Positions 9,432 through 15,706 of a DNA stretch of 64,000 nucleotides are shown one piece after another (position 1 is the stretch's first letter; every line of letters starts with the position of its first letter). The DNA lies in contig NZ_JAATEN010000005.1 in NCBI RefSeq assembly GCF_012034935.1, forward strand, positions 1-64,000. Reading direction: 5' to 3'. The DNA comes from Streptomyces zingiberis (GTDB lineage Bacteria > Actinomycetota > Actinomycetes > Streptomycetales > Streptomycetaceae). The position numbers and the translations under genes were made by a program. The notes under the pieces were generated by a model. It saw nothing but the letters and a program-made list of their open reading frames with translations, searched no databases and had not been told where the DNA came from.

Positions 9432-9608
9432 CTACGGGTGGCGGGCCACCCGCTCGACCACGTAGAGGGGGGCGCTTCCGGGACGGTCGAGCCGGGCCGC
9501 GGCCCGCTCCGCTTCGCCGCGGGTCGGGTAGCTGCCGACGCGGTAGCGGTTGCCGTTGCCGTCCTCGCGTATCACGAGCCAGGGGCGGTCGGCGCTGCCG
9601 TCGCTCAT
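9432..9608 (-). CDS. 58-residue SPOR-like protein
   Basis: A very small protein, MSDGSADRPWLVIREDGNGN followed by RYRVGSYPTRGEAERAAARL and a short strand-rich tail. The pattern (hydrophobic strand, RVG.Y.TR.EA helix, final strand) matches a minimal SPOR-type fold, as found in small actinobacterial SPOR proteins. There is no signal peptide, so classical septal peptidoglycan binding is unlikely unless it is exported another way. Its ATG overlaps the TGA of the 25-codon ORF upstream (ATGA), and GGGAGGGG lies nearby. It sits between the GntR regulator and the NUDIX gene, all on the minus strand. Confidence 0.75.
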   Translation of the reverse strand: MSDGSADRPWLVIREDGNGNRYRVGSYPTRGEAERAAARLDRPGSAPLYVVERVARHP

Positions 9609-9682
9609 CGCGACCCCTCCCGCGCCGGGGCGCGCACGCCGGCGTACACGGTGCCGTCCTCTGGGGAAACAACAGTCAGCAT
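9605..9682 (-). CDS. candidate 25-residue leader or micro-ORF
   Basis: ATG at 9682 opens a 25-codon frame (MLTVVSPEDGTVYAGVRAPA plus five residues) whose TGA overlaps the ATG of the mini SPOR gene by the ATGA arrangement. That spacing is typical of translationally coupled genes. The ribosome-binding site is weak (GGCTCGGG). It could be a genuine microprotein, a coupling leader, or chance. Confidence 0.35.
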   Translation of the reverse strand: MLTVVSPEDGTVYAGVRAPAREGSR

Positions 9683-10213
9683 ATGCCCGAGCCTACGCCC
9701 GGCCTTCACGCAGCGCATACGACTTGGCACGAAGAGGCACGCATCCGGCCAACCGTTCGAGGTTCTGAACGGCGACCGACCCGCCCGCAGAGGGGAACCG
9801 TCACCACGGGGCGCGGCCGGCCGCGACGGCGGAGGCGGCCCGTCGCCTCGCACGCGGCGGCGCCACCCCGGCGGGAGCGTACGGAAGGCGGGGCGGCTGC
9901 CGAGCGGACCGGAGACGGCCCCGGCGGAACGGCGGGGCCGCGAGGACGCGAGGACGGACGGGACCGGCCGGCCGGGGAAGGCGGCCGGGGGCGCACGGCG
10001 GGACGGCGAGCGGGGCGGAACCGCGAGCACGGCGGGGCCGAGAGCGGGGTGGGGCCGAGAGCGGGGCGGGGCCGAGAGCGGGGCGGGGCCGAGAGCGGGG
10101 CGGGCCCCGGCACGGCGGAGAAGGCCCCCGCGCCGGAGGCTCCCCGGGCGGCCGGCGCCGGAGGCGGCCCCCGGACGGCCGGTGCCGGGACCGGGTGGGC
10201 CCCGCCCGCGGCG
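9683..10213. other. spacer downstream of the GntR regulator
   Basis: About 530 bases with no convincing gene. Positions 9690-9780 are less GC-rich and may hold a promoter for the SPOR/NUDIX genes. The remainder is G/C-rich and contains the 17-bp tandem repeat at 10032-10099. Long open frames on both strands here translate to Arg/Ala/Pro-rich sequence and are rejected. Confidence 0.45.
10032..10099. repeat. 17-bp tandem repeat, four copies
   Basis: Four consecutive copies of GCGGGGCCGAGAGCGGG at 10032-10048, 10049-10065 (one C-to-T change), 10066-10082 and 10083-10099. It lies about 115 bases beyond the 3' end of the GntR gene. Confidence 0.85.
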
Positions 10214-10966
10214 TCAGCGGACCGGCAGGTGGTACGAGAGGCGGTAGCGGTCCGCGGGGACGATGACATCCGCCGTCTCCACCGCCCGCCCCGAGGCGTA
10301 GAACGTCCGGGAGACGACGATCACCACCCGGCCCGGCACCCCGCCCAGCAGGGCCGTCTCCCCGGCCAGGCCGGGCCGGGCGCCGACCTCCTCCTGGACG
10401 TTGTCCACGACCAGGTCGATGGCGGCCATCCGCTCCACCACCCCGCGCCCGGCCAGCGGCCCCTCCTCCGGCAGCATCACGGGGGTCCGGCCGGTGACCG
10501 CCAGCGGTTCCCAGGAGGTGACGAGCATCATCGGCTCGCCGTCGGCGCGGTGGAGGTAGCGCGTGCACATCAGCCGCGCGCCGGGGTCGAGGCCGAGGCG
10601 CCGGGCCGTCTCCGGGGTGGCCCGCTCCTGCTCGCTGCGCGACTCCCAGGTGCCACGCATCCGTTCGTCCGCCTGCTCCTGCCGGAACGGGGTGCGGTCA
10701 CCGCCGGAGCGGTAGCCGGTCCGGGCGATGCGGCGGGGCTCGACGCGTTCACGCACATACGTACCGGAGCCGGACCGCCCCTCCACCAGCCCTTCGGCCA
10801 TCAGCACCTTCCGCGCCTCCAGGGCCACGGTGTCGGAGACGCCGTACTCGGCGCGGATGCGGGCCTGGGAGGGGAGCCGGGTATGCGGCGCCAGGGAACC
10901 GCTGACGATCTTCTGCCGCAGGTCACCGGCGACCCGGAGATACGCCGGCTGCTCACCGAAAGTCAC
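10214..10966 (-). CDS. GntR/HutC-family transcriptional regulator
   Basis: A 250-residue repressor-type protein. An N-terminal winged helix-turn-helix (about 8-75) contains LPSQARIRAEYGVSDTVALE and the GntR wing motif SGSGTYV. A C-terminal UTRA ligand-binding domain (about 95-245) starts after a linker and contains the MCTRYLHRADGEPMML pattern. GTG at 10966 is chosen because GGAGGGG precedes it by five bases. The gene is divergent from the TetR-like gene at 11431. Its likely targets are its own promoter (inverted repeat at 11001-11019) and the SPOR/NUDIX genes. HutC-type GntR genes beside NUDIX genes resemble transfer-control modules of actinobacterial integrative elements. Confidence 0.88.
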   Translation of the reverse strand: MTFGEQPAYLRVAGDLRQKIVSGSLAPHTRLPSQARIRAEYGVSDTVALEARKVLMAEGLVEGRSGSGTYVRERVEPRRIARTGYRSGGDRTPFRQEQADERMRGTWESRSEQERATPETARRLGLDPGARLMCTRYLHRADGEPMMLVTSWEPLAVTGRTPVMLPEEGPLAGRGVVERMAAIDLVVDNVQEEVGARPGLAGETALLGGVPGRVVIVVSRTFYASGRAVETADVIVPADRYRLSYHLPVR

Positions 10967-11430
10967 GTGCCCCTCCAAGGGTTGACAGTCCGCGACAGCT
11001 TGGCAACCCAAAGTTGCCACTCGCAAGTAAGGGCCAAAGATTCCCCCGAAGTGGTCGAAGCGCTCCGGTGGCAGAAACGGGCGGCAGTGGTGTGCCGTGC
11101 GGCGCGCATGCGCCCCCTGCGCCGGAGCGCGCACGGGGCGAGCGGCCCCGCGAGGAGGTCACGGGGCGGGCCGGGAACGGGCGTCGCGGACTCCGGCGGG
11201 CCCCCGAGCCGTCCATCCGCCGGCGGGCCCCACCCCGGCCACCCCGCCCCAGCCCCGCCCCCAGAGCCGCGACCGTGCCCGGCGCCGATCCCGGGCCCGA
11301 CGGACGGGAATCCGGCGCGACGTGACCGAGAACGCCCGGCGCAACCGGGGAACCACCGGGCGGCCGGGAAACTCGGAACGGCCCCGCACCCGGCAGTCCC
11401 TGTGGGGGGATCAGCTGATAAAATACCGGG
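10967..11430. other. divergent intergenic region, GntR versus ArpA-like gene
   Basis: The first 100 bases are AT-richer and carry the inverted repeat at 11001-11019 and probably the GntR promoter. The middle (11100-11400) is featureless GC-rich sequence. The end carries an extended -10 element and an ARE-like site overlapping the start of the next gene. No gene found. Confidence 0.5.
11001..11019 (-). promoter_or_regulatory. inverted repeat, candidate GntR operator
   Basis: TGGCAAC and GTTGCCA form perfect 7-base arms around CCAAA, 35 bases upstream of the GTG start of the GntR gene. The position fits an autoregulatory operator overlapping the promoter. Confidence 0.45.
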
Positions 11431-11442
11431 ATGGCGGTTTCT
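11419..11442 (+). promoter_or_regulatory. extended -10 element and overlapping ARE-like operator
   Basis: TGATAAAAT at 11416-11424 is a perfect extended -10 (TGnTAAAAT). Transcription would begin about seven bases later, at or next to the ATG at 11431, which gives a leaderless mRNA. The 22 bases 11421-11442 form an ArpA-type site with half-sites AAATACCGGGA and TGGCGGTTTCT. By my count 16 of 22 positions fit the published half-site consensus GG(T/C)CGGT(A/T)(T/C)G(T/G) in inverted arrangement. Confidence 0.5.
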
Positions 11443-12159
11443 GAATCGGAGAATTCGGCCGTGCGGGCACCGGCCCACACCCCGGCCCACGCGGCGGCGC
11501 CCCTGGCGCAGCCCACCGCGCCGTTCGCCGTGAAGCAGCAACGCGCGCTCCGCACCCGGCAGGCGCTCATCTCCTCCGCGGCGCACGCGTTCGAGGAGCA
11601 CGGATACACCCGGGCGAGCCTGGCGGACATCAGCGCCGGCGCCGGCGTCAGCCGCGGCGCCCTCGGTCACCACTTCCAGGACAAGGCCGCGGTGGCCGCC
11701 ACCGTGGAGGCCGTGGCGGCCGGCCGGTTGCGGGAGATCGCCACGGCGGCCCGGCGCTCGGACGCGAACCCCCTGCGGAAGCTGGCGTCCGCCTCCCTGG
11801 CCGTGGTCGAGCAGCTCCGCCGGGACGTCGTGATCCGGGCGGGCCTGCGGCTCGCCGGTGACCCGTCGTTCGCGAGCCGGACGGATCTCTACCAGGAGTG
11901 GGAGCGGTGCGTGGCGGGGCTCCTGGCGGAGGCCGCGGACGCCGGCCTGCTGACCGGGGATCCGGCGCTGCGGCGGGTCGCGCTCGCCACGATCACCGCG
12001 GCGAGCCGCGGATTCGTGACGCTGGGACACGAGGACCCGGACTGGCTGGACCCGCAGCTCCACGTCCACTTCTGGGACCTGATGCTGACCGGCCTGACCA
12101 TCCCGCGGCCCCCGTCCGTCCCCCGGAGCAGGGCCGCGGCCGGGCCGTCGGGCCGGTAA
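11431..12159 (+). CDS. ArpA-family (gamma-butyrolactone receptor-like) TetR regulator, probable pseudo-receptor
   Basis: A 242-residue TetR-type regulator. After a disordered N-terminus of about 35 residues comes a helix-turn-helix (RTRQALISSAAHAFEEHGYT ... ADISAGAGVSRGALGHHF). The ligand-binding half contains the family-like segments DVVIRAGLRLAGDP and YQEWERC. By my count it has 27 Lys/Arg against 23 Asp/Glu, so it is basic. In this family that is more usual for pseudo-receptors than for true butyrolactone receptors. Start choice: ATG 11431 fits a leaderless transcript, while GTG 11461 has a GGAG nine bases upstream. It is convergent with the second receptor homologue. Confidence 0.82.
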   Translation: MAVSESENSAVRAPAHTPAHAAAPLAQPTAPFAVKQQRALRTRQALISSAAHAFEEHGYTRASLADISAGAGVSRGALGHHFQDKAAVAATVEAVAAGRLREIATAARRSDANPLRKLASASLAVVEQLRRDVVIRAGLRLAGDPSFASRTDLYQEWERCVAGLLAEAADAGLLTGDPALRRVALATITAASRGFVTLGHEDPDWLDPQLHVHFWDLMLTGLTIPRPPSVPRSRAAAGPSGR

Positions 12160-12222
12160 CGGGCGCCGAAGGCAGGTCCCGGATCGGGCGCCGGATCGGG
12201 TTGGCGGCGGCGCGACGGCCGT

Positions 12223-12972
12223 TCAGCCGGTGCGGACGGCCTTCCCGGCCTCCGTGCGTTCCCCGGATGCCGTGCGTTCCCCGGCCTCCGCCGGTTCCGT
12301 GGCATCCGGCCCCCGTGTGGCTTCCGCCGCCTCACCCGCCCGCGCCTCGGCCAGCACCCGCGCGCCGCGGTCCGGGGCCATGTCGAGGGAGACCAGCACC
12401 CCCGGTACCGCCACGCTCGGCATGATGTGCTGGTAGAGGGCGGACGCCTCCCGGCACAGCTCCGCGCGGGCGTCGAGCACCTGGTTCATGAGGTTGATCC
12501 CCGCGTAGGCGCCGACGACCAGCCGGGCCGTCTCCAGCGGGACCACGTGCGGCAGCAGTTCACCCCGCTCCCGCGCCTCCGTCAGCAGCGACAGCGAGAC
12601 CTCCGTCCACTGCCGGTAGGGGCCGGAGCGGTCGAGGTCGTAGGAGTTGTGCTCGAAGGTCAGCCGGACGCTGCCGCGCAGCAGCGGATCGTAGACCAGG
12701 CGGTGGGCGAAGACGAGGCCGAGATCCACGAACTCCTGCGCCCTGCTGGACTGCGGGACGCGGGGCGGGGCCTCCTCGATCTGGGCCTGGAGCACCGCGA
12801 GCGCGAGCTCCTTCTTGGAGGCGAAGTGGAAGTAGAGCGCGCCCTTCGTGACCCGGGCCCGGTCCAGGATCTCGGTGAGCTTGGCGGCGCCGTACCCCCG
12901 CTCCTCGAACACACCGGCGGCGGCGAGCAGGATGGTCTGCCGAGTGCGTACAGCACGGTCCTGCTTCGGCAC
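12223..12972 (-). CDS. gamma-butyrolactone receptor, ArpA/ScbR family
   Basis: A 249-residue TetR repressor very like ArpA/ScbR. The N-terminus MPKQDRAVRTRQTILLAAAG and the HTH ending VTKGALYFHFASKKELA are hallmarks of this family. P118 and W122 in SGPYRQW match the conserved loop, where the tryptophan contacts the lactone (W119 in ArpA). I count 31 basic and 33 acidic residues, so it is near neutral to slightly acidic, as expected of a true receptor. The last 40 residues are a Glu/Ala/Thr-rich tail. A candidate ARE lies 64 bases upstream of the ATG, suggesting autorepression. It is the best candidate for the sensor of the product of the AfsA gene at 15707. Confidence 0.9.
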   Translation of the reverse strand: MPKQDRAVRTRQTILLAAAGVFEERGYGAAKLTEILDRARVTKGALYFHFASKKELALAVLQAQIEEAPPRVPQSSRAQEFVDLGLVFAHRLVYDPLLRGSVRLTFEHNSYDLDRSGPYRQWTEVSLSLLTEARERGELLPHVVPLETARLVVGAYAGINLMNQVLDARAELCREASALYQHIMPSVAVPGVLVSLDMAPDRGARVLAEARAGEAAEATRGPDATEPAEAGERTASGERTEAGKAVRTG

Positions 12973-13306
12973 AGCACACCCTCACGATCCCCGCGGCCTC
13001 CACCGGGCCGCGTGGCCCGGCAACTGACCGGCATTCTAAACCGCGAAGTCCGTATGTATCGGCGGAACCGGGAGACCCACCGGGACGGACGGGGCTCCCG
13101 GCCCCGGTGCCGCCGGGCGCCCCGGGGGCGGGACACGGGCGGGACACCGGGTCAGGGGCGCCGGAGCCGGGGCGCCGGAGCCGGGCGGGCTCCCCCGGGA
13201 GCCCGCCCGCGGCCCCGGCCTCCCGGGCCGGCGAGCAGGGGCCGGCGAGGGCTCGGGCCGGCAGGTCGCTGGGGCCGGTCGCCGGTCGCCGGTCGCCGGT
13301 CGCCGG
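12973..13306. other. intergenic region upstream of the receptor gene
   Basis: It holds the ARE at 13036-13057 and presumably the receptor promoter (minus strand). The rest is GC-rich sequence ending in a 7-bp tandem repeat that abuts the stop codon of the reductase gene. No gene found. Confidence 0.5.
13036..13057 (-). promoter_or_regulatory. candidate ARE (receptor-binding site) upstream of the receptor gene
   Basis: Half-sites CTAAACCGCGA and AGTCCGTATGT. By my count the second matches the ArpA half-site consensus at 9 of 11 positions and the first at 7. The site is 64 bases upstream of the receptor ATG, in a locally AT-richer stretch, as expected for an autoregulatory operator. Confidence 0.6.
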
Positions 13307-13308
13307 TC
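13277..13308. repeat. 7-bp tandem repeat at the reductase stop codon
   Basis: About four and a half copies of GGTCGCC run directly into the stop codon (TCA on the plus strand at 13307-13309) of the minus-strand reductase. The stop itself may have arisen within the repeat. Confidence 0.75.
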
Positions 13309-14083
13309 AGACGATCGTGAAGCCACCGTCCACGGGCAGGGTGGCCCCGGTGACGAAACCGGCCCGGTCGCTGCAGAGCCAGGCCGCGGCCTCCGCGACC
13401 TCCTCGGGTTCCGCCGTGCGCGGCTGCGGGGTCGCCTGGTGCAGCGCCTCCTCCAGACCGGGGTTCGCGGCGAACCACTCCGTCACGATCTCCGTGCGCG
13501 TCGTGCCGGGCGCCAGGGCGTTGACCCGGATGCCCTGGCCCGCGTACTCGGCGGCGGCCGCCTTGGTGAGGCCGATCACCGCGTGCTTGGACGCCACGTA
13601 GGGCGCCGCGACGGGGGTGGCCAGCAGTCCGCCGACGCTGCTGGTGTTGACGACGGCGCCGCCCCGGCCCGAGGCCAGCATCGCCGTGATCTCCGCGCGC
13701 AGGCAGTTCCACGTCCCGCGGACGTTGACGTCCATGATCTCGTCGTAGAGCTCGTCCGCCATCTCGTGCAGCGGTGACCGGCCCGCGCCGTAACCGGCGT
13801 TGTTGAAGGCGGCGTCCAGCCGCCCGAACTGGTCCACGGCGCGGCGCACGGCCCGGGTGACGTCCTCCCGGCGGGCCACGTCGCACACCGCGTACTCCAC
13901 CTCGGCGCCCTCCGCGCGCAACTCCCCGGCCAGGGCCTTGAGCCGGTCCTCACGGCGGGCGGCGAGCACGACGCGGGCGCCCTCACGGGTGAAGACCCGG
14001 GCCGCCGCCGCGCCGATGCCACTGCTGGCACCGGTGATCAGCGCGGTCTTGTCCTTGAGCAGCGGGGTGTGGTGTGAGGTCAT
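13307..14083 (-). CDS. short-chain dehydrogenase/reductase of the butyrolactone locus
   Basis: A 258-residue classical SDR. It has the cofactor motif TGASSGIG (17-24), NNAG (94-97), N120 and the catalytic S149, Y162, K166 (YVASK). Arg/Lys after the glycine motif (AARRED) suggests NADPH preference. Position beside AfsA and ArpA homologues suggests it reduces the 6-keto group of the autoregulator precursor, as BarS1 does for virginiae butanolides. A general ketoreductase role cannot be excluded. The ATG is at 14083, with AAGGA about ten bases upstream. A perfect 19-bp hairpin separates it from the HAD-like gene upstream on the same strand. Confidence 0.85.
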   Translation of the reverse strand: MTSHHTPLLKDKTALITGASSGIGAAAARVFTREGARVVLAARREDRLKALAGELRAEGAEVEYAVCDVARREDVTRAVRRAVDQFGRLDAAFNNAGYGAGRSPLHEMADELYDEIMDVNVRGTWNCLRAEITAMLASGRGGAVVNTSSVGGLLATPVAAPYVASKHAVIGLTKAAAAEYAGQGIRVNALAPGTTRTEIVTEWFAANPGLEEALHQATPQPRTAEPEEVAEAAAWLCSDRAGFVTGATLPVDGGFTIV

Positions 14084-14174
14084 CTCTCCGGCGTCCTTCC
14101 GGGGTCGCGGGCGGTGGGTCCCTCGGTTCGGCGGGTCCGTTCGGGTTCGGCGGGTCGGTGAGTCTCCTGGATCG

Positions 14175-14219
14175 GCGCCCGGCACTTCCGCGGCCCGGCG
14201 CCGCGGAAGTGCCGGGCGC
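14175..14219 (-). terminator. perfect 19-bp hairpin between HAD-like and reductase genes
   Basis: Arms 14175-14193 and 14201-14219 are exact complements (GCGCCCGGCACTTCCGCGG) around a 7-base loop. It lies downstream of the HAD-like stop (14347) and upstream of the reductase ATG (14083). It is a strong terminator or RNA-stabilising hairpin and could uncouple the two genes. There is no U-tract, as is common in Streptomyces. Confidence 0.7.
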
Positions 14220-14346
14220 ACGTCCCGCCCCGTCCGGTGGGCGAGGCGCCCGGAGGAAGAGGGCGCCGGGGTTCGGGGATTCGGGGCAGGTCCGGGCTGT
14301 CGGGGCGGGTAGGGCTCGGGGCGGGGTCCGGATGCGGGGCCGGGGG

Positions 14347-15183
14347 TCAGGGCCGGGGGCGCCAGAGCGTGCCGGCCGCGGCCTCGCGGTCCACGGTGCG
14401 CAGCAGCTCCTCGTCGATCGCGGCGAGCGAGTTCACCAGGTGGCGGACGCCCGCCGCGCGCATCGCGGCGGCCTGGAAGCCATGTGCGAAGCCGCCGGGG
14501 TGGCCGATGAAGGCGGCGCCGAGGTCCCTGGCGGCCTCCGCCACCCTGGCCACGTCGTCGACGAAGAGAGCCTGGTCCACGGCGAGCCCGAAGACCTCGC
14601 AGGTGATCTCCCGGATGCCGGGGCGGAAGTCGTTGGTGCAGACGTAGCGCGGCCCGTCGAAGCGGTCCGCCAGATCGCCGAGGTGGCGGTCGAAGTGGTC
14701 CTTCGGCAGGCCCCCGTAGCACACCGTCCGCAGGCCGAGGGAGCGCAGCCGGCGGAGCAGTTCCGCGGCCCCGGGCTCGACGCGTACGGGGTGCTCCGCG
14801 AGGTAGGCGTCCCGCTCCCGGAAGTAGGCGGCGAGGACGTCCCGGACGGGCTGGTCCAGCCCGGCCGCGCGGCCCAGTGCCGCGGCCGCCAGGTGCTGGG
14901 GCTGGGAGAAGATCTCCCGTTCCGTCGCGGCCGTGTACGTGCCGCCCCGCCGGGTGACGAAGCGGTGGATGACGGGGCTGAAGGTGTCGTTGAGCAGGAC
15001 GCCGTCGATGTTCACGGCCGCCAGCCGCAACTGCCGCAGTGGGTGGGCGGGCCGGGCTTCCGCCCCCTCCGCCGGGCCCGCGCGCTCCGGCCGGGCCCTC
15101 CCGTCCGGGGGCCGCTGCCGCTCCGTCCGTTCCCGGCCGGACCACCGCTGATCCGGTGGTTCCGGCTCGCCCGACTGCCGCAC
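14347..15183 (-). CDS. HAD-like protein of the butyrolactone locus, nucleophile Asp replaced by Asn
   Basis: A 278-residue protein. The first 50 residues are polar and disordered. The HAD core follows, with motif I reading VNIDGVLLND at 57-66. The usual nucleophilic aspartate (first D of DxDG) is N58, encoded AAC, while the second acid D60 is kept. Motif IV FVDD is present at about 205. Phosphatases of this superfamily occur in butenolide/butyrolactone gene sets and would remove the phosphate left by the AfsA reaction. GTG 15183 is chosen because AGGGGG lies four bases upstream. It is divergent from afsA, and an ARE-like site lies 134 bases upstream of its start. Confidence 0.75.
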   Translation of the reverse strand: MRQSGEPEPPDQRWSGRERTERQRPPDGRARPERAGPAEGAEARPAHPLRQLRLAAVNIDGVLLNDTFSPVIHRFVTRRGGTYTAATEREIFSQPQHLAAAALGRAAGLDQPVRDVLAAYFRERDAYLAEHPVRVEPGAAELLRRLRSLGLRTVCYGGLPKDHFDRHLGDLADRFDGPRYVCTNDFRPGIREITCEVFGLAVDQALFVDDVARVAEAARDLGAAFIGHPGGFAHGFQAAAMRAAGVRHLVNSLAAIDEELLRTVDREAAAGTLWRPRP

Positions 15184-15316
15184 TGGGACCCCCTGGTGAC
15201 AGGCGCACGGGACGGCCGAAGGCGCGCCGTCCCACCGACCGGCCGGATACGGAATCAGGGATTCCGCGGCACGGAGGCACCCGTGAGTGCCGCCGGACCG
15301 ACCGGCCGGGACGGAA

Positions 15317-15338
15317 ACATACCGGACCACCCGTCTGT
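15317..15338. promoter_or_regulatory. strong candidate ARE
   Basis: Half-sites ACATACCGGAC and CACCCGTCTGT. The left half fits the ArpA consensus at 10 of 11 positions and the right half at 7 of 11 by my count. This is the best-matching receptor site in the window. It lies upstream of the HAD-like gene and 369 bases upstream of afsA. Confidence 0.6.
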
Positions 15339-15557
15339 TTGAACACCCGTTCCCCATGCGTACCGCTCACCGGACGGCCCGTCAACTTCCCGCGCCCGCC
15401 TGTCAAGACGCTTCCGCGCCAGGAATCGGGCAGGTCGCGCCCCGCTCCCCCCGGCGAACGGACCACGCCGGGGCGCACCACGAGAACCCCCGGATCAGCG
15501 GCTCTCCCCCGGAAAGATCACGCCCTCACCGGCCGGAGCGGGCGGCACCCTTGAAGA

Positions 15558-15598
15558 GCAAACCGTTCAGTACGTATCTTCTTTCGTACGTGAGTTTG
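15558..15598. promoter_or_regulatory. candidate ARE and interrupted palindrome upstream of afsA
   Basis: Half-sites GCAAACCGTTC and AGTACGTATCT (15558-15579) fit the consensus at 15 of 22 positions. A larger interrupted inverted repeat runs from CAAAC (15559) to GTTTG (15598), with TACGTA/CGTACG cores. It lies about 110 bases before the afsA ATG, so a repressor here would control the synthase. Confidence 0.5.
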
Positions 15599-15706
15599 AG
15601 TTACGCACGAGCAACGCGAGACGCACGACCTCCCATGAGGGACCCACCGGGCCCCCTGCGGCCCCTGCGCACCGTCCTTGTCCAGCGGAACTCACCCGGG
15701 GAGCCC

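Larger units (their letters stand above)
15184..15706. other. shared regulatory region between HAD-like gene and afsA
   Basis: 523 bases between divergent genes, containing two ARE-like sites (15317-15338 and within 15558-15598). Sequence from 15545 to 15640 is clearly AT-richer than the surroundings and probably carries the afsA promoter. No gene recognised. Confidence 0.6.

Noticed and set aside
15184..15357. Longer N-terminus for the HAD-like protein starting at 15357
   Set aside because: It would run through the best ARE and has no ribosome-binding site. GTG 15183 has AGGGGG at good distance.
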